Shown piece by piece: positions 56,940 to 64,000 of a stretch of 64,000 nucleotides of DNA. The notes beneath the pieces were generated by a model. The model saw only the letters and a list, made by a program, of their open reading frames with translations, was not told the DNA's origin and did not search any database. The translations under genes and the position numbers were made by a program. The DNA is from Trichobilharzia regenti (lineage: Eukaryota > Platyhelminthes > Trematoda > Strigeidida > Schistosomatidae): assembly GCA_944472135.2 (NCBI GenBank), contig OX235262.1, positions 63,026,440 to 63,090,439 on the forward strand, in the 5' to 3' direction. Every line of letters begins with the position of its first letter. Within the stretch, counting starts at the first letter, position 1.

Positions 56940-56992
56940 CTATAGGTCAAAAAAAGAAAATCAGTAACTTGACAAGAAACAGAGTAACAAAC
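56940..56992 (-). other. 53-bp intron of the ZNHIT1-like gene
   Basis: The donor is GAG-GTTTGT and the acceptor CTATAG-GAT. The length is not a multiple of three, so reading through shifts the frame. Very short 5' introns are common in schistosomes. Confidence 0.9.
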
Positions 56993-57145
56993 CTCATCTC
57001 CGAATTGAGGCTTTTTAGTTGCTTTTACATCGGTTTGTGGCTCTTCAATATGATTATCTTGTTCTAACAAGCTTAGTGTTTTCTTCTGTCTTCTTTCTTT
57101 AGCTGCATCATCTAAAGGACGCCTAACACCCTCACGTTTCTCCAT
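56993..57145 (-). CDS. ZNHIT1: ZNHIT1-like HIT zinc finger protein, exon 1
   Basis: 51 codons: MEKREGVRRPLDDAAKERRQ, KKTLSLLEQDNHIEEPQTDV, KATKKPQFGDE. R-x-LDxAAxxRRxxxxLxxLExDN followed by a PQFxD motif is the N-terminal signature of ZNHIT1 orthologues. Joined with exon 2 the protein has 149 residues, close to the about 150 of the family. An in-frame ATG at 57163 would add MDKLHI; I prefer 57145 because the family starts near MxEK. Upstream at 57271 a LINE fragment begins, leaving only about 110-125 bp of original 5' flank. Confidence 0.92.
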
Positions 57146-57270
57146 GATATGAAGTTTATCCACTTATTTGCTAAACAATAGAAATAGAAACAATAGAAAA
57201 AATTATAATAAACCAGTTTACAAAGAATTACCTTAAATGTATAAACATTTTCAAATGAAATTTACCTGCT

Positions 57271-58365
57271 ATTATTATTATTATTATTATTAATGTTCCC
57301 TTGGGTTCCTAGTGGAACATAGGGCTTCAACTGCACGTCACCACTTGCTTCTATCTTCCTTCTGCTGTACTTTTCACCTGCATCCATGTTACTCCATACT
57401 GTTTCAACTCCTATCCACACCATCTCCTCCATGTCACCTTCGGACGTCCCACTCGCCGCTTCCCTTTCGGGTTCCACTCGAGCAATGGCCTGACGCGCGC
57501 TCCATGTCACCCAGCGGCCTCCTCATAGAGTGTCCAATCCATCTCCACTTTCTCCTGCATATTTGTTGGGCGATTGGTTTGTTCTTGTTTTGTTTGTTCC
57601 CAGCCAGAGTTTCTTGTTGGTGATTCTTTCCGACCCGGCCATCTGATCTTCAATATAGAGCGAAGACAGTTAGCTGTTGATAAAGGTCTACAACAGGCTG
57701 TTGGAAATATTCTTTGTGACCCGCCCGCTCGCCAAGTTTCTGATCTGTATAGAAGAACTGACTGACTTGGCGTGTTTGTATTGAAAATCCGACGGAATTT
57801 TGTTGTTGATGCTGGCTGAGTGACGAAGATTTCCAGATCGGTTTCAGGTTGATGAATGCGTTTCTCGCCTTCCTGATCCTCGCTCGATTTGATATCCTCG
57901 TCCGTTCTGACTTCCCGTAGTTGAGACAACGCTCCCTAGATAAGTGAATGAAGTAACCTCTTTCGAATCCCTCCCGTTGATGGTGATTCGCGCTGGATGT
58001 TGCTGCTGTTGTCGTTGGTTGGTTGGTTATTTCCATAACTTCCGTCTTGTCTATGTACACTTGGAGTCCTGTCTTCGCCGGCTGCTTCTTCGACCGATTT
58101 GTTGGTCTTCGCTTGTAATTCTTCGATTTTGTGTGATATCAAACATAAATCATCCACCCGCGAAATCCAGGTCTTCTAGGTTCTTCACGTCGGTCGGTCC
58201 AGGATATCCCTGTCTTCTCGTTTCTCACTCACAGTCTGACGCATAATCCAGTCCACCACAATTAGGAATATCATTGGTGATAATAAGCACCCTTGTCTGA
58301 CTCCTGTGTTTACTCCAAACGCCTTGCTGAGTTTTCCGTTGTGAATCACTTGACATGCTATGAAA
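57271..58365 (-). mobile_element. Non-LTR family X (copy E), with (AAT)n tail
   Basis: Minus strand, 3' tail (ATT)n at 57270-57293 on plus. The translation in shifted frames shows a region after the RT motif B (DKGAYYHQ-like frame near 58290), MDDLCLISHKIEELQAKTNK at 58157-58098, TGLQVYIDKTEVMEI near 58060, then WKSSSLSQHQQQ, SETWRAG, STANCLRSILKIRWPGRKES and NSGWEQTKQEQ, and the 3' end VQLKPYVPLGTQGN. 5'-truncated with many frame changes. It lies immediately upstream of the ZNHIT1-like gene. Confidence 0.87.
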
Positions 58366-58849
58366 GTACTTAATACACTACCTGAATGCTACGAAATACT
58401 ACCACAAAAGACGTTTTGCAGTACATTAAGGACACAGTAACTTCAAAATGTAAGTATGACAGGGGTTTTGAATGTTTAAGTCAAGGCATTTTATAAATGC
58501 TGAGTAAAGTATGTAAAGAAAGTACCATATCACCAATACTGAACAGCAGAAGCAGCAAATATCAATCCTTCAGGAGTTATATGTTTCATAGATAAAATTA
58601 CGAAGTAGCAACCATCCAGCGGAATCAATGAATAGATAAAATATGGTTCGCATTATAAATAAAATAACGGCATAGTATATAAAACGGAAGCATGATAATT
58701 CGAATGGTTTATAGTGTCATTTCATTGGTTGTTTTTCTAAATTCTTTTATATCTCTCGCTGATCGACTTATACTGCACCGAAACGTTCAGTCTCTGTCGA
58801 TTGTCGGTAAAGACGCCTCGAAAACGTCTGAGAGTTAACACGATATAAT
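58366..58849. other. Intergenic, nothing seen
   Basis: No recognisable feature in this AT-rich stretch. Confidence 0.6.
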
Positions 58850-58975
58850 TTGATTGATGATAGCTGGCAATGGAATCTAGGATGCAAATTTTGTTCTACA
58901 CTCAGATGACGAGTCCCATATAGGAAGAAATGCACATGCTGGATTCCACTGCTAGCCGCCGTCAACCAAATGACA
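58850..58975 (+). repeat. Sm-alpha hammerhead remnants in both orientations
   Basis: On plus at 58898-58970: TGACGAGTCCCATATAGGAA, GAAATGCACATG, CTGGATTCCACTGCTAGCCG. This is the schistosome hammerhead with GAAA intact, but C3 of the core is A and the base before the cleavage point is G, so it should not cleave. At 58863-58893 the minus strand carries another cleavage-side fragment (TTTGCATCCTAGATTCCATT). The two are inverted relative to each other. Confidence 0.6.
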
Positions 58976-59162
58976 TTATCTCACTTAAACTTTTTAATAG
59001 CTCTCATGTTTCTTAGTAAAAAAATTCATTATTTTAACAGATTCATTTCGCCTTACTAGGAAGATATAGTTTCGTCTTTTCTATCGTTCACAACAATTTT
59101 ATGCTCTTGTGCTCCCCATATTCTATTGACGATTCTAACGAATACACAACCATAACTTTTTA
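58976..59162. other. Short spacer, nothing seen
   Basis: AT-rich spacer between the Sm-alpha remnants and family Y copy 2. Confidence 0.55.
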
Positions 59163-62050
59163 GTAGATTGACTGACTGGTTACAACATAGAACTTTGCAC
59201 AGGCGTGCAGCAGTTTAAATTGCCACATTCCCTCCATGTAGCACACAAAGCAAGAGAAGAGAGTAAACAACAGAGATTCAAAACAGAGACATGAGGCAAA
59301 AAGAATAGTAATATCGAAGGACAATACAGCTCTAATGGGCATTATAAGTCACAAGGAGTGGATACATCTGCGCCATTGAGAACGATTTTGAGCTATATCA
59401 CTACCAATTGTCTCCAGTCATTAGTTCTTACTATCCAGAGGACCCTAACAAGGAAGTATCTAGTCACTGCTTCTTAAGATCCTAAAGACCCCAAAGAAGC
59501 GGTCTACACTTCCCTACGTGGCTCAAACTAACTGTCCAAGATTTAGTGTACTGATGGAATGCTTTGGTTTTACCACTAGTAGCTCTTTCCCATTCTGATC
59601 TTATGTCAGCTAACATAGATCGTCGACGAAGGCGATAACTAGGCATACGTAACACATGTCCTTACTATCTCAATTAATGTAACTTCACAACCTCGTCGAT
59701 TGATTTACCCCTCCTTACCTAGCACTCGACCGACGCCTGACCTCAATATTGCTCACCTTATTATACCACTTAACATGGGAGATAGAACGCAGGCACACAT
59801 GAACAAAGACCGCTAACCAGCATTTTCATATCTTACACTTTCAATGGACATGTCTCACAGCCATAAAGGAGGACAGAGCGGACTGCTCAGAAGTGCGGAC
59901 GCCAGATATCACGTCTACTCCAGAGATGGCGTAAACTGGCATATGCGGAAGGAGCCTTTTGTATCCGTGCTGAGACTTCGTCAGCGATCAACCCGCTAGC
60001 ACCGGCTGATGCAACTCTCCAAATAAGTGAAGCGGTCAACGTGCTCTACCACTTTACTTCCTATTTTTAAACTAGGATTCAATGTAGTCCAATCCCGTAA
60101 CATCATCTAACATTTGACAAGAGAGAATCTCATGCCAAACATTCGCAGAACGCTGCTCAGCTCAATGTGTTCAGAAGACTTTGCATTTTGTCAGCGTCTT
60201 CACCTTCATTTGCATATTCCAAGTTAACGAGGTTATTCCCTGACGGTAACAGGTGAATCCCTGAGTCGATGAAGTCAGTTAGGGTTACACCCACTAGAAC
60301 ATCTGTGATGAAATTAAACAGAAATGGGGACAGACAGACACTACTGGTTGTCACCACTTCAGGTGACAACTCTCGGTAGGTTCTTACCTGAATGCATGGG
60401 TTCGAGTAAAGCGCCTTGGTGCGATGTATTTTGTCGGCATTCCCTTCACAGCCAGACATCGCCATAGTGCCTCTCGGTTGAAAGAATCAAATGTCGCTTT
60501 TAGGTCAAGAAATTTGACGATTTTTGGACGCCGGTAAGTATGTTCCAAAATGTGTCGAAGGGTGAAGATATGATCAATCTACCCTCTTTCTGGTCTAAAG
60601 CTTGCCTGGTTCTCTTGTGTTTATTTCTCCCGAGCGCCATTTAGTCTTCGCATGATTATTGAGCCTAGAACCATATAAGTGAAGATAATCCCCCTGTGAT
60701 TATCACAGGAAGACTTGTCTCCCTTCTTGTATATCGGAATAATCAATGACGCGTCAAACCGACAGGATTATCTTTGATTCCAAGGCGCTGACTAATACAT
60801 TAGTTAACACAGACAGAAAACTGTCTACACCGTCCTTAAACACCTCTGGAGTCATTCCATCAGGTCCCGCTGCTTTGCATTGCTTCCGATTAGCGACAGC
60901 GTTTGTAACATCAGTTAGGGACAGAGGACTTCTTCTCGAGTCCATCAGTTCGGATGAGGTAGTAAAAATTTATTTCTGTTTATTCGTAAGCATAAACGTG
61001 CGCGAACCAGCGCATGATCGGAGTCTACGCAAGTATCCCAGAAGGAGTGGCAGTCTTCTACTAACCCTCGCCAACGATTACCTTCGCTATGTGGTCTATT
61101 TGAGTCCAGTGTTGACTTGGTGGAGGAGGTCGGCAGGTTAAACAATGTCTCTCTTTGTGCCTAAAGTTAGTGCTGGCTAGAAACAGATGATTATCTGAAC
61201 AGAACTGTAGAAGACGATCACCACTGTGGGTTCGTCGACAGGGAACTCTGGACGTACCACCTATATACTTCTCCGTCCGGCATAACTTTCCTACTTAGGT
61301 ATTGAAGCCTCCTGCTAAAACAACTATATCTGAGCCATTTGCTTTCCACAGCAAACTAGACAGTTTCTGGTAGAAATCATTTAGTTCATCCGAAATGCAG
61401 TCAGTTGGGGCGCAAGCGGAGACTATGAAGAGGCAGTGACAGGTAACACTGTCCTTCCTTCTTCTAACGGATCCATTCAGATAGACCACACAGATACGAT
61501 TATCTACTGGGATCCAGTCAAGAAGTGGTTTTTCTGGCCTAACACTCGATGTTATCCCTTATGGTGAATTTCGCAGATTCACCTTGTTGGCCGCGTGAGG
61601 TTAAGTGAATAACCACACTTGGGTCTTTTATGCGTGTCTCCGAAACAACATACATCCATGGCACAACATGCCAGAGTTCTGGCTAGTGATGCCTGTTGTC
61701 GGATTCGGCAGAGGGTCCCGACGTTACATCCTTCAATATGAAGTTGGTGGCGTGGCTTTAAGACGCTATCAGGGGTGTTTTTCTGGCTCTCATCGTTATT
61801 TTTGGTAACAGAATGAAATGAAGATGACTGATTAGCCTGCAGGACAGCACTGACAGTAGAAGGGAAACAAGATGATGAGGGTGGCGGGGATAAAAGAAGA
61901 TAATGATTAGGAGGGATCTGTGTGCTCTTGGAAGTGTATGGGCGGTTGTTGCTCCACGGCTACCCACACCATGGAAGTTGATTTTTTCTTGGGGTACCTG
62001 AAACAGAAAAAGTATGTGTTGCGTGACCGCAGAGTCCAGAGGACAACTGT
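59163..62050 (-). mobile_element. RTE-like non-LTR family Y, copy 2 (longest, decayed)
   Basis: Minus strand. From the 5' side: endonuclease remnants near 61760-61570 (VVSETRIKDPSVVIHLTSRG-like) and 61489-61295 (MVYLNGSVRRRKDSVTCHC, ACAPTDCISDELNDFYQKLS, IVVLAGGFN), then the RT start near 60945-60754 (QCKAAGPDGMTPEVFKDGVD), then 60465-60157 (ALYSNPCIQVRTYRELSPEV, CLSPFLFNFITDVL, NLVNLEYANEGEDADKMQSL), where the catalytic YADD is changed to YANE. The C-terminal part is at about 60060-59360, and the 3' UTR with a (AGTC)n-like tail near 59163. The 5' limit is uncertain. Confidence 0.85.
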
Positions 62051-62379
62051 TTGAGACCAGTCACAGACGGCCTGTCTGAACTAGCATTTTGGTTTGGTTA
62101 CGTATTTGTAACTCACCGCCGATTACGGATCACCATAGGGTAAGTCAGGATGTACAATTTTTGGGGTCGATCTTTTCTAACCCCTTGTCAGAGTTGTCTG
62201 TCTGTCTGTTTTCGACATAGAACTCTGCACAAATGTGCGGAAGTTCAAGTCGCCACACTCCGTGTAGCACGCGAAGCAAGAGAAGAAAGTACAAGAAAAG
62301 CATAATAGAGACAGTGAGCAGAGGTGTGAGACAAAGGAGTAATAAAGAAATACAAAACAGTTTCATTGAAGATCATAAG

Positions 62380-63010
62380 TCACAGGGAGTGGATGCATCT
62401 GCGCCACTGAGAACGATTTTGAGCCATGTCACCAATTGTTTCCAACCATAGATTTTTACCGTCCCGAGGACCCCAGCCTGGAAGTCTACACCTTCCTACG
62501 TGGCTTAGACCAACTGTTGTGGATTTCATTGACTGGTGCCAAGTTTTTGTTTGACCGCCGCTAGCTTTTTTCCAGCCTGACCCTATATCCGCTAACATTG
62601 CTCGTCGAGGGAGGCGATGGCTTGGCATACGTAACACATGTCCTAACCATCTCAGTCTTTGTAACTTCACGACTTCGTCGATTGATTTCCCCTGTTTACC
62701 TAGAACTCGACGCCTAACCTCAATGTTGCTCACCTTATTATGCCACTTTACACGGGAAATAGAGCGCAGGCACCTATGATCAAAGACAGCTAGTCTTTTC
62801 ATGTCTTCCACTCTCAGTGGCCAGGTCTCACAACCATAAAGGAGGACGGAGCGGACTGATGAGCAGTACACCCGCCCTTTGGTCGATAGTCGAACATCTC
62901 GTCTACGCCAGAGTCGGCGTAAACTGGCAAATGCGAAACGAGCCCCCTGTATTCGTGCTGAGATTTCGTCAGAGATCAACCCGTTAGCGGCTGATGGTAC
63001 TTCCCAAATA
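62380..63010 (-). pseudogene. C-terminal part of family Y polyprotein, after a frameshift
   Basis: Long frame starting in family sense near GLISDEISARIQGARFAF, SLRRLWRRRDVRLSTKGRVY, SVRSVLLYGCETWPLRVEDM, through [20 protein letters not shown] and [13 protein letters not shown] to WRRCIHSL. It overlaps the upstream frame (62984-64000) at a one-base frame change near 63000. Beyond that I see no break. Confidence 0.88.
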
Positions 63011-64000
63011 AGTGAAGCGGTCAACGTGCTCTACCACTTCACTTCCTATTTTTAAACTAGGCGTCGATGTAGTCCAGTCCTGTAACATCATCTTGCATTT
63101 GGCGGGAGCGAATCGCATGCCAAACATTCGTAGATTGCGGCTCAAGGTGTTTAGAAGACTCTGCATTTCGTCAGCGTCTTCGCCTAGAAGGACTATATCG
63201 TCTGCATATTCCAAGTCAACGAGATTATTCCCTGGTAGCAAGTCAATCCCTGAGTCGCTGAAGTCACCTAGGGTTAAGTCCATTAACACATCTATGATGA
63301 AGTTGAATAGAAAAGGGGATAATGGGCATCCTTGACGGACACCACTGGTCGTCATCAGTTCAGATGACAGCTCGCCGTAAGCCCTCACCTGGCTGTATGA
63401 GTACGAGTAGAGTGCCTTAATCAGTGCAATATATTTTCTCGGAATTCCCTTTACAGCCAAGCATCTCCAGAGAACTTCTCGATCGACAGAGTCGAATGCT
63501 GCCTTTAGGTCAAGAAATATAATGACTGTTGGACGCCGGTAGGAATTCCTATGTTCTAGAATCTGTCGGAGGGTGAAGATATGATCAATACACCCTCTTC
63601 CTGGTCTAAAGCCTGCCTGGCTCTCTCGTGTTTGTGCCTCCCGAGCACCACTCAGTCTACGCATGATTATTGAGCCTAAGACTTTAGATACTATATTAGT
63701 CAAGCTAATCCCTCTGTGATTATCACAGGAAGACTTGTCTCCCTTCTTGTATATGGGGATAATCAGTGACTTACACCAACCCGATGGGACTTCTTCTGAT
63801 TCCCAGACGCTGCCTAGTACCTCAGTTAATGCAGACAGTAAGCTGTCTCCACCGTACTTAAATACCTCTGGAGTCATTCCATCAGGTCCCGCTGCTTTGC
63901 CTAGTTTCAGATTGGTGACAGCTTTAGTAACCTCAGTTAGGGATGGAGGACCTGTGTCTATATCCCATTCAGGGAGGTGTTGGATGCTCGGAAGGTTGAG
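62984..64000 (-). CDS. Reverse transcriptase of family Y copy 3, partial at window edge
   Basis: An open frame from the right edge (LNLPSIQHLPEWDIDTGPPS) to a stop at 62984. Blocks: GKAAGPDGMTPEVFKYGGDS, WCKSLIIPIYKKGDKSSC, NHRGISLTNIVSKVLG, QAGFRPGRGCIDHIF, motif A VIIFLDLKAAFDSVDREV, motif B SGVRQGCPLSPFLFNF, motif C LEYADDIVLLGED, motif D GMRFAPAKCKMM, motif E DRFTYLGSTIS. All three catalytic Asp are kept. It stops early because of a one-base frame change, so the C-terminal domain is separated. Young compared with copies 1 and 2. RTE/SR2-like is my best guess. Confidence 0.9.
   Translation of the reverse strand, partial: LNLPSIQHLPEWDIDTGPPSLTEVTKAVTNLKLGKAAGPDGMTPEVFKYGGDSLLSALTEVLGSVWESEEVPSGWCKSLIIPIYKKGDKSSCDNHRGISLTNIVSKVLGSIIMRRLSGAREAQTRESQAGFRPGRGCIDHIFTLRQILEHRNSYRRPTVIIFLDLKAAFDSVDREVLWRCLAVKGIPRKYIALIKALYSYSYSQVRAYGELSSELMTTSGVRQGCPLSPFLFNFIIDVLMDLTLGDFSDSGIDLLPGNNLVDLEYADDIVLLGEDADEMQSLLNTLSRNLRMFGMRFAPAKCKMMLQDWTTSTPSLKIGSEVVEHVDRFTYLGSTISR

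Larger units (their letters stand above)
62190..64000 (-). mobile_element. RTE-like non-LTR family Y, copy 3 (runs off right edge)
   Basis: 3' tail of AGAC repeats near 62190-62210, 3' UTR, then two long frames with the complete transcriptase core. It follows copy 2 in tandem and same orientation, with only about 150 bp or less of other sequence between them. The endonuclease part lies outside the window. Confidence 0.9.

Noticed and set aside
60746..61141. Plus frame of 131 codons
   Set aside because: It is the complement of family Y copy 2, whose minus frames (60754-60945, 61295-61489) carry recognisable transcriptase and endonuclease blocks.
1..64000. CRISPR arrays, bacterial operons or phage genes
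   Set aside because: No regularly spaced direct repeats, no ribosome binding site/ORF organisation; spliced genes and eukaryotic tRNAs and retroelements dominate.

Overview
The window is AT-rich animal DNA and most likely comes from a blood fluke (Schistosoma or a close trematode relative). The reasons are decayed hammerhead-bearing SINE-like repeats of the schistosome Sm-alpha type, Penelope-like and several non-LTR retroelement families, very long introns, and a fibrillar collagen gene split into widely spaced exons. There is no bacterial or viral gene layout.

The left two thirds (about 1-42,972) is one host gene on the minus strand, a type V/XI-like fibrillar collagen alpha chain. I could place 13 exons with canonical GT-AG junctions and matching phases. 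In transcription order they encode a signal peptide (42,972-42,783), a TSPN/laminin-G-like N-propeptide (27,396-22,235), a very short variable linker and broken minor helix (14,734-7,817), an N-telopeptide-like hinge, and then the first 154 Gly-X-Y triplets of the major helix (7,736-11). The rest of the helix and the C-propeptide lie beyond the left edge. The joined exons add up to 2,505 nt, or 835 codons, without a stop. Introns range from 80 bp to 15.4 kb and are full of transposons.

The right third (about 43,000-64,000) has few host genes. I see a tRNA-Cys(GCA) at 48,861-48,932 on plus, a tRNA-Glu(CTC) at 49,417-49,488 on minus, and a compact two-exon gene for a ZNHIT1-like HIT zinc finger protein (57,145-56,643, minus). 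A 53-bp intron shifts its frame, so a simple ORF scan does not show it.

The rest is repeats. There are five copies of one non-LTR element (family X), three of another (family Y, RTE-like, the last running off the right edge), CR1-like fragments (family Z), four pieces of Penelope-like elements with GIY-YIG coding, four LTRs of one family (two with clear 4-bp target duplications, one carrying a nested SINE), two SINE families with the same tRNA-derived head (four copies of one have target duplications), Sm-alpha-like units with decayed hammerhead cores, and microsatellites. The most interesting points are the 3' tail shared by SINE-B and LINE family X, the nearly complete hammerhead core on the minus strand at 17,367-17,400 within a head-to-head repeat pair, hammerhead-like motifs beside Penelope fragments, and a diverged duplication next to the tRNA genes.
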